64,000 nt of DNA, taken from assembly GCA_021324655.1 (NCBI GenBank), contig JAJPIP010000095.1, forward strand, positions 56,969-120,968, written 5' to 3'. The stretch is from Pseudomonadota bacterium. Lineage in GTDB: Bacteria; Chloroflexota; UBA5177. The notes below the pieces were generated by a model that worked only from the letters and a program-made list of their open reading frames with translations, had not been told where the DNA came from and ran no database searches. Below, piece by piece: positions 1 to 8,426 of this stretch. The position numbers were made by a program, and so were the translations under genes. The first letter of the stretch is position 1. The number at the start of each line of letters is the position of its first letter.

Positions 1-749
1 GCCGGGCCGACTACATCGTGCGGGAAGCGGTCAAGTACGGTCTCCAGCTGCAGCCGGTCCTGGTCTACACGCCACAGTGGGCCTCGAGTGATCCCAGCGG
101 CACCGATTGGTACGAAGTCCCGCCGGCGCAAAATAGTGACTGGACCGGCTTTGTCAGTACCATCGTCCACCGCTACAAGAACTGCGTCCACTACTGGGAG
201 CTCTGGAATGAGCCGGATGGCGGCGGCTACTGGTGGAGCAATGCGGGCTCGGGCTTGCAGCAGTTCGCCCAGGCCATCGCCTCCCCCGGCTACCAGGCGG
301 TCAAGAGCGCCGATCCCTCGGCCCAGGTGATCATCGGGACCTACTATGCCGATACCTCCTGGTGGTCGGGCTTGGTGAGTGATGGCGCCGGCCATGCCTT
401 CGACATTGCCTCCACCCATGACTACTCCAACACCGTGCTCACCTCGGTCCAGACCATGCAGAGCTGGCTCAACAGCGAAGGCATGGGCAGCAAGCCCATC
501 TGGATCGGGGAGTATGGGCTCGACCAAGGCAGCAATACCACCAGCGATACCCAGCACACGCAGCTCATCCAGACCGTCTTGGGCGGCACGGGGTATCAGC
601 AAGCCCAGTACTACACCTTGCGCGACGAACTCCCTCGCTCTTGCTGTCCCATCTCCGGAGCAGAGTCCCGGTACTTGGGGCTCGTCCAGCACAACGATGT
701 TACCCAGAAAGAGGGTTTCACCGTGATGCAGAACCTCTTGCAGCCGTAG
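1..749 (+). CDS. GH39-like glycoside hydrolase, 3' part (N-terminus outside window)
   Basis: This is the C-terminal part of a clan GH-A glycosidase. The frame is open from the first bases, so the start lies upstream of the window. The acid/base motif HYWELWNEPDGG and the nucleophile motif PIWIGEYG are both present, giving the two glutamates expected in a TIM-barrel retaining enzyme. It is a paralogue of three other catalytic domains here (9905-11041, the second half of 32982-36530, and 43000-44352), sharing YYADT, SVQTMQSWLN and the QQAQ segment. This copy keeps the usual Asn before the acid/base Glu, whereas the other three have Asp. Substrate is unknown; by context it may act on the polysaccharide made by the neighbouring genes. 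The family call is by motif only. Confidence 0.85.
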   Translation, partial: RADYIVREAVKYGLQLQPVLVYTPQWASSDPSGTDWYEVPPAQNSDWTGFVSTIVHRYKNCVHYWELWNEPDGGGYWWSNAGSGLQQFAQAIASPGYQAVKSADPSAQVIIGTYYADTSWWSGLVSDGAGHAFDIASTHDYSNTVLTSVQTMQSWLNSEGMGSKPIWIGEYGLDQGSNTTSDTQHTQLIQTVLGGTGYQQAQYYTLRDELPRSCCPISGAESRYLGLVQHNDVTQKEGFTVMQNLLQP

Positions 750-793
750 TAATTGGGGTAGGTGCGACGGGCCGGGTGACCCCGCGGCCACTC

Positions 794-1615
794 CTACCGG
801 CGCGTCAGGCTCACGTCCACCCGATCAGGTACGGCTGAGAACGGCAGGGACGAGACCGACGTCGGGGCAAATAGGCTCACCGAGTTCATGAGTTGCACCA
901 GGGTCGGCAGATCCTGCACGAAATACCGCTTCCAGAGGCGGCCCGGTTCCTGGAGAAACCGGTAGAACCACTCCAACCCGGCGCCTTGCATCCAGGATGG
1001 CGCGCGGTTCAAGCGCCCCGCCAGGATGTCGAGCGTCCCGCCGACTCCGATCGACACCGGTACTTGAAGTGACTCCATATGACGCTGAATCCACGTCTCC
1101 TGCCGTGGAGCGCCAAAGGCGACGAGCAGGATATCGGGCTTTGCCCTCCGCACGATCTCTATGGTTTTCGCATCGTCAGGATCTCCCACCCGGGGCGGAG
1201 AGTAGGTGCCCGCCACGTGCAGAGACGGATAGAGCGTCCGCAACCGGCTCGCGGCCCGACCGGCCACTCCCGGGGCCGCTCCCAGCAGGAACAGCCGGTA
1301 ACCCTGGCTGACGCACAGAGCCGCGCAGCTCTTGACGAGATCAACGCCGGCCACCCGTTCCGTTAGGTGATCGCCCAAAAAGCGCGACGACCAGACCAGA
1401 GGCATCCCGTCGGCCACGACCATGTGTGCCCTGTTGACCATCTCGAGGAACGACGCATCATGGACGCCGAGCCGAAGAAAGTCGAGATTGGCCGTGACAA
1501 CGTGATGCGGGCTTCCTTCTCGAACATACTCATCGATGCGCTGTATCGCGCCGGCCGCATCAATGTTGTCGATTCCCATCCCGAGCAGGTAAACGCGATC
1601 CCCCGCTGTCCCCAT
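794..1615 (-). CDS. WecG/TagA/CpsF family glycosyltransferase
   Basis: A 273-residue enzyme of the WecG/TagA (GT26) family, which transfers an N-acetylhexosamine-type sugar to a lipid-linked acceptor on the cytoplasmic face of the membrane. Family marks are TANLDFLRL (about residue 41), ADGMPLVW (about 68), AFGAPRQE and GVGGTLDILAG, and the C-terminal GLEWFYR segment. The ATG at 1615 is preferred over an upstream in-frame GTG at 1639 because GGGGGGACAAG lies just before it. It is transcribed away from the glycosidase at 1-749 and probably adds an early sugar of the EPS repeat. Length is close to the family norm. Confidence 0.9.
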   Translation of the reverse strand: MGTAGDRVYLLGMGIDNIDAAGAIQRIDEYVREGSPHHVVTANLDFLRLGVHDASFLEMVNRAHMVVADGMPLVWSSRFLGDHLTERVAGVDLVKSCAALCVSQGYRLFLLGAAPGVAGRAASRLRTLYPSLHVAGTYSPPRVGDPDDAKTIEIVRRAKPDILLVAFGAPRQETWIQRHMESLQVPVSIGVGGTLDILAGRLNRAPSWMQGAGLEWFYRFLQEPGRLWKRYFVQDLPTLVQLMNSVSLFAPTSVSSLPFSAVPDRVDVSLTRR

Positions 1616-1838
1616 GATCCTTGTCCCCCCGTTTGACACCAGTCGCTATCTGAGGCAGTCCTCCATTTGGCGTGCGAGCAGCGTAAGGGACGAGACTTCG
1701 AAACGACTTTCTCGACGCTTCATTTCCACTTCACATGCGACGTTAAGCGAATATTTTGTGACGCCAGGCAATCACGGCGTGAGGTGGCGGACGGTGAGGT
1801 GGCTCGTGGGCCGCCTTGCGGAAGACACCGCGGGGCGC

Positions 1839-3650
1839 TTATGCGCTGTCGCGTTCGGACGCTTGGGCGGAGGAGCGTGAGCGCGATTCTCTCAGGTGAC
1901 GGCTCAGCTGATAGTCGCCGGCGGCTTCCGGTCGATCCCGCAGTGTGCCACGACGCAGGGAGCCGGCAGAACTCTGCAGCCGCCATGTTCCGTCTATGCA
2001 GCGAATGAGCCCTCGTCCCCGGAGGGCAAACACGGCTTCTTCGACGAAATGGGGGATGCCCTCGGACGCCTCGAGAACGGCCTCGATGATGCCTGTCTCG
2101 GCTTGGCCGTTCAGCAGGCTTTGCACGAGTTCAGTCACGTCCTGTATCGTCAACGGTTCGAGGCGTAGGGTCGATGTCGCACTGCTTTCACTGAATTGCT
2201 GCAGGAGCCAGGTTAAGACCTGGTTCGTGGCGAGCTCATCGTCCCGCACGGTGCATACGACCAACAGGGGAAAGCCTTCGACGATTCGGGCTAAATGGGC
2301 GAGGAACTCCAGACTTCGTTCATCGGCGTGTTGAACGTCTTCCAGAACCAGCACGCTCGGCGCCAACTGCGACATGCGAGCAAGGACGTAGGTCAGGGCA
2401 GCGAAGATACGGGACTCGTTCAAAGGCTCCGGATAGTACCCCATGACACGCCCGATGGTTGGAGCCAGCATCCCCAGTTCCTTCTCGAAGGTTCCAATCA
2501 GGTGGGCCAGGGACTTGGGCGGGACGCGGAGCGAGATGCCGTCAAGAGCTGCACCGAACAGTCCATACGGGCGCGTCTGCGTCTCAGGATAGGCCGCGCT
2601 CCACATGGTCAAGGCCCCGCGCGAGCCCGCTTCCTCCGCTATCTTCCGGGCCACCCAGCTCTTCCCGATGCCGGCTGGACCCATCAACACAATCACGCCA
2701 CCGACGCCAAGGAACAGTTGATCGATTGACCGTCGGCACCCGCTCAAGATGTCTTCGCGTGGAGCCTCACTCGGCTCACGGGCGGGCGCGCCCGGGTCTT
2801 TCGTCACGGTCCGAGCGACCGGTGAGTCGAATTCTCCTTGCAGGATGCGCTGATAGATCGCCACCGTGGATGGATCGGGCTCCGCATCAAGCTCCTCACG
2901 GAGAGCAGCAGCGAGCTGGTGGAACTGACGCAGCGCCAACTGCCGCTGTCCCGTCGCTGCATAGAGTCGCATGACGGCAACGTGTGCCTGCTCGTGTGCT
3001 TCGTCGATAGCGATGACCCGGCGCAGTGCCTCCAGTGCTGGTTCCAGATCTCCGCGAGACTCGTGGAGGGACGCGAGATCGAGGAGCACCGACTGGTGGA
3101 GTTCCTCCAGTGCCGATCGTTCTCGCAGCACCCAATCTTCGTAACGGTCTTCAGGCAGCAGTGGCCCCGTATACAGACTGAGGGCACGCTCGTGTAACGT
3201 TGGGTCGCCACTTCCGAGTGCTTGAATGGCTGCCAGCCGAAAGTCTTCGACATCCGTGAAGATGCCGGCCTCGGACTCGAGCGCGACCAGGTCACCGTGG
3301 AACCGCACATAAGAGGAGCCGGTGTTGGGTAGCAGGTCGGGCTCCAGCGAGCGGCGTGCCACGTAAATGACCTTGTGAAGGTTGTTCACCGCCGACTCGA
3401 ACGTCATGCCCGGCCACAGGGCATCAACGATCTCTCCACGGTGAAGCCTTCTTCCCGGAGCAAGCGTGAGCATCTTGATCAAGCTCTTTGCTCGCCGCAA
3501 ATACCAGCTCTCGGTCGGGACAACGCGCGTCCCAACCCGCACCTCGAATGCACCGAGGAGAGATATATAAAGAGGCTCTACGTCCTCGGTCGCATGGCCG
3601 AGCCGGGAGCGGACTGCCGCGCCCGGATCACCTTCCACTTCCGCCGTCAC
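1839..3650 (-). CDS. BTAD/AAA transcriptional regulator, apparently C-terminally truncated
   Basis: A regulator of the SARP/BTAD type fused to an AAA (STAND-like) ATPase. The N-terminal winged-helix part (LISLLGAFEVRV-like start, then RRAKSLIKMLTLAPGRRLHR) is followed by a BTAD helical repeat region ending near EPDPSTVAIYQRIL. The Walker A is GPAGIGKSW and the Walker B region is VLVLEDVQHAD. Family members usually carry several hundred more residues of TPR-like sensor domain, but this protein stops soon after FALRGRGLIRC with an Arg/Ser-rich tail that resembles no domain. GTG at 3650, preceded by GGGGGACCAAG, is chosen because a consensus promoter (3796-3824) covers the longer start. It may control the EPS genes, but no target is shown. 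Confidence 0.75.
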   Translation of the reverse strand: MTAEVEGDPGAAVRSRLGHATEDVEPLYISLLGAFEVRVGTRVVPTESWYLRRAKSLIKMLTLAPGRRLHRGEIVDALWPGMTFESAVNNLHKVIYVARRSLEPDLLPNTGSSYVRFHGDLVALESEAGIFTDVEDFRLAAIQALGSGDPTLHERALSLYTGPLLPEDRYEDWVLRERSALEELHQSVLLDLASLHESRGDLEPALEALRRVIAIDEAHEQAHVAVMRLYAATGQRQLALRQFHQLAAALREELDAEPDPSTVAIYQRILQGEFDSPVARTVTKDPGAPAREPSEAPREDILSGCRRSIDQLFLGVGGVIVLMGPAGIGKSWVARKIAEEAGSRGALTMWSAAYPETQTRPYGLFGAALDGISLRVPPKSLAHLIGTFEKELGMLAPTIGRVMGYYPEPLNESRIFAALTYVLARMSQLAPSVLVLEDVQHADERSLEFLAHLARIVEGFPLLVVCTVRDDELATNQVLTWLLQQFSESSATSTLRLEPLTIQDVTELVQSLLNGQAETGIIEAVLEASEGIPHFVEEAVFALRGRGLIRCIDGTWRLQSSAGSLRRGTLRDRPEAAGDYQLSRHLRESRSRSSAQASERDSA

Positions 3651-3795
3651 CTTGGTCCCCCGCCTTAATAGGATCGCCTGATCGATTCCGGATCCACAGG
3701 TGCCCCCAAGACCCGGATCGCGCGCTGGTCGCCCGATGTGCGGCTGCGGCAGCACCGTCTCCTGCCACCGCGGTCCTGAAGATCGAGTTATGACC

Positions 3796-3824
3796 AACAT
3801 ACGAGCAGCCCCGCCAAGTGTCAA
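3796..3824 (-). promoter_or_regulatory. Sigma-70-like promoter of the BTAD regulator
   Basis: Read on the minus strand, TTGACA (3824-3819) and TATGTT (3801-3796) are separated by exactly 17 bases. A short inverted repeat, AATACC...GGTATT (3824-3843), overlaps its upstream edge and could be an operator. The downstream gene is the BTAD regulator. Confidence 0.6.
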
Positions 3825-3879
3825 TACCTCAAAAAGGGGTATTTTCGGCGGAACTGCTCGTGATGGACGTGAGAATCTG

Positions 3880-4497
3880 CTATGAGGCGAGAAGGTTGTA
3901 TGTCAACGCGACGGTGACGGCCTCCGCCTTGTTTCGGGCACCCAGCTTACCCAGAATGCGCTGCACGTAGTTGCGAGCTGTGGAATGGCTGATGCCGACG
4001 TGCACCGCGATGCTGCGAGCGTCGAGTCCTTCCACGACGCACGCCAGTACCTCGCGCTCCCGAGGCGTTAGCTCGTCGATCACTCGATCGTCATCGAGAT
4101 GCCGAACGCGCTCCCCTGTCAAGGCGGGGGAGTCCATGTCGTGATGGTCGGCGGCGAGACTCGCCGTCAGCATGAGGAATCCGACGCACTCGCGATTCAT
4201 GATCTTGACCGGCACCGGTACCATCGTCACCGGCGTGTGCCGCCCCTTTACCGAGACAGTCACGTTCACTGCGGTTGCCAATCGGTTTTCCCGCATCGCG
4301 CGCTGTGTCCGGCAGAGCGCGCAGCACCCATCGGTGCGGACGGTGTGCACGACCGCGTGCCACTCCGCGCCCATCACTGCATCGGTTCGTACCTCAAACA
4401 GGTCGTTCGCCCTGTCGTTCCAGACAACGATGCGCCTGAATTCGTTCACGGCGCAAAAAGGCACGTCGATACGATCAAACCCGGCTAGTGTCTCCAT
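3880..4497 (-). CDS. PAS-LuxR transcriptional regulator
   Basis: A 205-residue regulator with an N-terminal PAS-like sensor (about residues 5-120; FCAVNEFRRIVVWND is the typical PAS opening) and a C-terminal LuxR/GerE helix-turn-helix starting at LTPREREVLACVVEGL (about 142). The sensor contains CCALCRTQR, whose three cysteines could bind a metal or sense redox state; that is an inference. The start ATG at 4497 follows AAAGGGGGGACATAC, a strong G-run ribosome site. It lies upstream of the BTAD regulator in the same direction. It is one of two LuxR-type proteins that might read the repeated TGCA box described in the findings. Confidence 0.85.
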   Translation of the reverse strand: METLAGFDRIDVPFCAVNEFRRIVVWNDRANDLFEVRTDAVMGAEWHAVVHTVRTDGCCALCRTQRAMRENRLATAVNVTVSVKGRHTPVTMVPVPVKIMNRECVGFLMLTASLAADHHDMDSPALTGERVRHLDDDRVIDELTPREREVLACVVEGLDARSIAVHVGISHSTARNYVQRILGKLGARNKAEAVTVALTYNLLAS

Positions 4498-4619
4498 GTA
4501 TGTCCCCCCTTTTGTCGCTTCGCCGCGTGTGCCCCACGGCTTGAGGCAGATAGTAGGAGGGCAAACTTCCGTGACCCTTCGCCTGCTCTTACTTTTCGCT
4601 TCTTTTTGCGAGAGATTAT

Positions 4620-5822
4620 TCAGATCGAGCGGTCGGGAGAGATCGTCTCATCGCCGCGCGGTGTTCTGATCCATGTCTTCGCTCCTCTCGCTACGAGCGC
4701 CCTCGCGTAGAGGTGTCCTTTCCAGAGCACATAGAGAGGCGCGGAGAGCAGCGCCGCATAGACGTGGGACGGAGCCCGAGAGATCCGCAGCCCGCAGCCG
4801 ACATAGAAAGCTTCGCCAAGAAGCAGAAGAGACGCGGCCCAAACGCGTCCGGGGCTCCGGATGGCCAGTGAGACTGCCCAGTAGAGGACCGAGACACCGA
4901 CGAGCACGGACAGCGGCGGAATCGCTTGCTCCGCGATCGCGTCGAGGTGGCGGGCGTCACGTCGGCGAAGAGAAGCGGCCAGAAACGGCCGCCAGTACCG
5001 GCGGAGCAGGAGCAACCTTCCACGCTCCCAGCGCGCGTTTTGTGTCTGCGCCCCTGCCAGGGTAGTGGGCATGCGTGATGTGACGCTCGTCTCCGGCGCG
5101 TAGTGGACAACATGACCGGTATCCACGAGCTGCATATGCAGCTCGGCATCTTCGGCCAGGGTAAAGGCCGTCCATCCCATCCGGGCCAGGACATTCCGCG
5201 AGAAACACATACCGTTGCCGCGGAGGCCGACGGATAGCCCGAGGCGTTCGCGGCCGAGGGGGCGCAGGTCATTGAAGAGAGCGAAGCCGAGGAAGCGCAG
5301 AGCGGCCGAGCGCGAGTCCGCGGAGTTGGAGACCATATAGCGGCACTGGAGGACGTCCTCTCCCCGCTCCAGGTGGCGATCCAGAACATCCAGAAGGTTC
5401 GGCTCGACAACCGAGTCGGCGTCGACGAAGACAAAAGCATCGTACCTGTCCATCTCTAAACGGCCGAGAAGCCACCGAAGGGCGTGGCCCTTTCCCGTCG
5501 CGTCGCGGTCGTGTCGCTCGTGCGCGGTTGCACCCATCTCTCGGGCGACGTCGGCCGTCGCATCCGTGCAGTTGTCGGCGACCACGTGGACGTCGATCTG
5601 GTCGGCCGGGTAGTCGACAGCGTGCAGGCTCTTGAGAAGGTCCGGCAACAACAGAAACTCATTGTGGGCCGGGATCAGGATGCAGAACCGGCGCCCTCGA
5701 GCTGTCGGCTGCGGTGGCCGCGCGCCAATCAGTGCCGCCACGCTCAGTAGGTCGAGATACAGCACTTGTAGCAGCGATGGGATCAGAGCCGCCTGGAACA
5801 GGCGATGAAATAACAGGCGCAT
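4620..5822 (-). CDS. Membrane glycosyltransferase family 2
   Basis: A 400-residue processive-type GT2. After one N-terminal membrane segment comes the GT-A fold: ILIPAHNE (about 49-56), GKGHAL (110-115), DADS metal-binding motif (134-137), LAEDAEL and the QNARW (QxxRW) acceptor motif. Two or three membrane segments follow (VLVGVSVLYWAVSLAI and later). The architecture matches cellulose-synthase-like or chitooligosaccharide-synthase-like enzymes without a PilZ domain. The internal ATG at 5822 is preferred to the TTG at 5864. It is divergent from the acyltransferase at 6047, with a pair of TGCA boxes between them. It probably extends the EPS backbone or adds a side residue; donor sugar is not predictable. 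Confidence 0.88.
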   Translation of the reverse strand: MRLLFHRLFQAALIPSLLQVLYLDLLSVAALIGARPPQPTARGRRFCILIPAHNEFLLLPDLLKSLHAVDYPADQIDVHVVADNCTDATADVAREMGATAHERHDRDATGKGHALRWLLGRLEMDRYDAFVFVDADSVVEPNLLDVLDRHLERGEDVLQCRYMVSNSADSRSAALRFLGFALFNDLRPLGRERLGLSVGLRGNGMCFSRNVLARMGWTAFTLAEDAELHMQLVDTGHVVHYAPETSVTSRMPTTLAGAQTQNARWERGRLLLLRRYWRPFLAASLRRRDARHLDAIAEQAIPPLSVLVGVSVLYWAVSLAIRSPGRVWAASLLLLGEAFYVGCGLRISRAPSHVYAALLSAPLYVLWKGHLYARALVARGAKTWIRTPRGDETISPDRSI

Positions 5823-5895
5823 CGTCGAGATTCGCGTCCTCGTCGGCAGTGTGCTTCTCGCCAATTACCCTACGTCGTCATGTGATACGGCCCAA

Positions 5896-5955
5896 CATGC
5901 AAATGCAGCGGGCTCCCGCCCGCGACCCGCCTTCGCTCCGCATTTGCATCTACAG
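5896..5955. promoter_or_regulatory. Two TGCA boxes in the divergent GT2/acyltransferase promoter
   Basis: CATGCAAATGCAG (5896-5908, minus orientation) and GCATTTGCATCTACAG (5940-5955, plus orientation) form an inverted pair between two divergent genes. Both fit the box YGCA-NN-TGCATCTR that recurs in eight other intergenic regions. A TATGTATT at about 5994 could be the -10 of the plus-strand gene. Confidence 0.6.
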
Positions 5956-6046
5956 TCAGGTCACGCGGCGCGGCATCATGTGCATCGAGACTCTATGTAT
6001 TTCAGACCACCGGATCTCGGCGGAATGAGTGGAGGGGATGCAAGCG

Positions 6047-7321
6047 ATGGCGGTGACGGCAGAGATTCCGGTCGAGAAGAGTCAGACGGAGGCGGCGCCC
6101 CGTCCTCGCGCTTCACGATTGGCGCGGTTGGGGATTCCGGCCACGGCGGGCAACCGGTTGCCCGGCGTCGACGGCTTGCGCGCGGTCGCGGCCCTGTGGG
6201 TCGTGCTGTTCCACATGGATGCCTTTAGCCACGCACGTTTTCATCTGCTCCCGCTCCAGATGCTGCTTCGTACCGGTTCAACCGGTGTCAGCCTCTTCCT
6301 CGTATTGAGCGGCTTCTGCCTGTATATTCCCTTCGCCGGAGGCCGGACGGATCGCTTCCGTACCCGCGACTTTCTCTTGCGCCGCTGCCGGCGTCTCATG
6401 CCGGCCTACTACGTATCGCTCGCCATTTTCCTTGTCCTGAACATCGGTCTGTTTGCGTGGCTGGGATTCCCCGGCTTCTCCGGGCCCAATCTCCTGCTCC
6501 AGGCGCTGGCTCACGCCACCCTCACACATACGCTCTTCACGAACACCTTCTATGCCGTCAACGGGGCGTACTGGTCACTCGGCCTTGAATGGCAGCTCTA
6601 TCTCAGCATGCCCTTCATCATCTGGGGCATTCGACGCTTCGGATTGACTCGTACGGTGGCCACGGTCGTCTGCTGCAATATCCTCTACGGCCTCGTCCTG
6701 GGTCTGTTGATTCGGCACAACGTCATCGCCGGCGGCGGGCCCCTGGCCAATGTGGTCCTTCCCAATGAGCTGTTCGGCCGCTGGGCGGAATTCGCTTTCG
6801 GCGTGGCGGCGGCTGAACTCTACGTCACCGGACGATTGAATGATCTGGGCCGCCGGCTGAAGTGGGTCATCCCGTGCTTGATCCCCGCTTTTGTGGCCGT
6901 CAGTGTGTGGTCGGGCCTGCACGGGCTCGTCATCGGGGCCGGCCGGCACATCATGTACGGCCTCGTGTTTTTCTGCCTGCTCAGTCTGGTTCTGGCGTCG
7001 AACAACATAGTGAGCCGGCTCGCCGGCTGGACGCCGCTGGTCGTGCTGGGGACGATGTCGTACAGTCTCTACCTCGTGCATCAGCCGATTGTGCAGGGAT
7101 TGGCCTACGTCGGCCACACGTATTTCCATCTGGGAGACCAGGCCGACTTCATCGCCGTGTTCGCCTGCCTGCCGTTCATCCTGATGTGCGCGTGGGTACT
7201 GTTTTACACGGTCGAGCGCCACACGTTGACGTCCAAGAAGGCGAAGAGGGTGGAGGCGACGGCCGAGCGCGCAGCTCCTCTCGAGACCGCCGTACCGCAG
7301 CCGGGTACGGCCACATCCTGA
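6047..7321 (+). CDS. Acyltransferase 3 (OafA/NodX-type) membrane protein
   Basis: A 424-residue integral membrane acyltransferase. The N-terminus has the family signature LPGVDGLRAVAALWVVLFH with the catalytic His, then about ten hydrophobic helices, including VSLFLVLSGFCLYIPF. Such enzymes move acetyl or other acyl groups onto exported sugars, so this is a likely EPS O-acetylation enzyme. ATG 6047 is chosen because GGAGGGG at 6031-6037 is well spaced from it; the GTG at 6029 lies upstream of that site. The C-terminal tail after the last helix is short and charged. It is divergent from the GT2 at 4620-5822 and shares its box-bearing promoter region. Confidence 0.9.
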   Translation: MAVTAEIPVEKSQTEAAPRPRASRLARLGIPATAGNRLPGVDGLRAVAALWVVLFHMDAFSHARFHLLPLQMLLRTGSTGVSLFLVLSGFCLYIPFAGGRTDRFRTRDFLLRRCRRLMPAYYVSLAIFLVLNIGLFAWLGFPGFSGPNLLLQALAHATLTHTLFTNTFYAVNGAYWSLGLEWQLYLSMPFIIWGIRRFGLTRTVATVVCCNILYGLVLGLLIRHNVIAGGGPLANVVLPNELFGRWAEFAFGVAAAELYVTGRLNDLGRRLKWVIPCLIPAFVAVSVWSGLHGLVIGAGRHIMYGLVFFCLLSLVLASNNIVSRLAGWTPLVVLGTMSYSLYLVHQPIVQGLAYVGHTYFHLGDQADFIAVFACLPFILMCAWVLFYTVERHTLTSKKAKRVEATAERAAPLETAVPQPGTATS

Positions 7322-7337
7322 ATCCTTGATACCCTGC

Positions 7338-8246
7338 TCAGGCGCGCCGCCGCAGTAAACCGGACGAATCCAGCTCGTAGTGGCGAAGGACCTCGGCGTA
7401 GGCACGCCGAAAATGCAGGACGCGCCGTACTGACACCGCCAGGCGGTAAGGGCGGCGCGACCAGTCTCGCGACGCCTCGCGCGTGGCATCACGCCGCCAT
7501 TCCTCGCCCCGGGGATCTCCCAGCAAGGTGAGCTTGGCCGCCAGCGCTCCATTCCCCCTCGCGTAGTTCTGCGAATGACGGAGGCCCGCTCGAACCCCGC
7601 GACGCACTCCCCAGGTGTGATGAACCACCGATCTTGGAGTGGTATACATGCGCACACCCACGGCTTCTAGACGTAGCTTGTAATCTGTGTCCTCGCCACA
7701 CGGAAACGGTGTTCCTGCGCCGAGGCACTCGTCAAAATGACCGACGTGATCGGCCACTCCGCGCCGGATTGCAAAGTTACCGCCGATCCAGTCCCAGCCG
7801 GCGGGAGGCACGCGTGCGGTAGCGGCCGGATCGTACAGCGCCTCAGTCGGCTCCAGGGATGGGCACGTGACGAGCGGTCCTGTCATGGGAGCCAGGAGAG
7901 AACCGCCGACGACCCCAATCGTATTGTCGGAGGTGAAGCATCCGGCGATCGTCCCCAGCCACTCCGGATCGGGCTCGCAATCGTCGTCGGTCATCGCGAT
8001 CACCTCGCCGTTGCTGGCCTCGATCCCGAGATTCCGGGCGACGGATAAGCCTCTCCGTGGACTGTGAATGTACCGTACCCGCTTGTCTCCGGCCGCGGCT
8101 TCAGTGACCGCGCGACAAAGCACAGGTTCATCTCCCTGGCCGACGACAATCAACTCCCAGTTATCCCACGTCTGCGAGCGGACCGCCCGGATGGCGGAGC
8201 CGAGCGTCGTCGCCCGGACCGATGCCAGGCAGACGGAAATCAGCAC
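7338..8246 (-). CDS. Glycosyltransferase family 2
   Basis: A 302-residue soluble GT2 of the rhamnosyl/galactofuranosyl-like type. It starts with LISVCLASVRATTL, followed by SVARNLGIEASNGEVIAMTDDDC, whose DDD is the metal-binding motif, and HFDECLGAGTPFPCGEDTD near the acceptor site. The GTG at 8246 is preferred over the ATG at 8315: GGGAGGT lies seven bases before it, and the longer start would place a TGCA box inside the gene. It converges on the acyltransferase and is divergent from the flippase at 8427. It likely adds one sugar of the repeat unit. Confidence 0.88.
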   Translation of the reverse strand: MLISVCLASVRATTLGSAIRAVRSQTWDNWELIVVGQGDEPVLCRAVTEAAAGDKRVRYIHSPRRGLSVARNLGIEASNGEVIAMTDDDCEPDPEWLGTIAGCFTSDNTIGVVGGSLLAPMTGPLVTCPSLEPTEALYDPAATARVPPAGWDWIGGNFAIRRGVADHVGHFDECLGAGTPFPCGEDTDYKLRLEAVGVRMYTTPRSVVHHTWGVRRGVRAGLRHSQNYARGNGALAAKLTLLGDPRGEEWRRDATREASRDWSRRPYRLAVSVRRVLHFRRAYAEVLRHYELDSSGLLRRRA

Positions 8247-8290
8247 TCTATTTACCTCCCGCCCAACCGTATCGAGGAGACACTCCGCCG

Positions 8291-8346
8291 TGCAGATGCA
8301 GATGGCGGATGCCATTGACCCGCAATCCTACAACTGCATCTGTCGG
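8291..8346. promoter_or_regulatory. Two TGCA boxes in the divergent GT2/flippase promoter
   Basis: TGCAGATGCAGATGG (8291-8305, minus orientation) and CAACTGCATCTGTCGG (8331-8346, plus orientation) form an inverted pair with about 40 bases between the two TGCATC cores. They sit between two divergently transcribed EPS genes, like the pair at 5896-5955. A TATGCG at about 8379 could be a -10 for the plus-strand gene. Confidence 0.6.
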
Positions 8347-8426
8347 AGCAGCCGACGACACACGACAATGTCAGAAGCTATGCGGGATCCGCACGGCTGA
8401 GACAGAGACGGGGAAAGACCAGGCGC

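Noticed and set aside
6575..7657. 360-residue minus-strand frame across the acyltransferase
   Set aside because: It is antisense to a well-supported membrane protein, is rich in His/Gln/Arg and has no fold or ribosome site.
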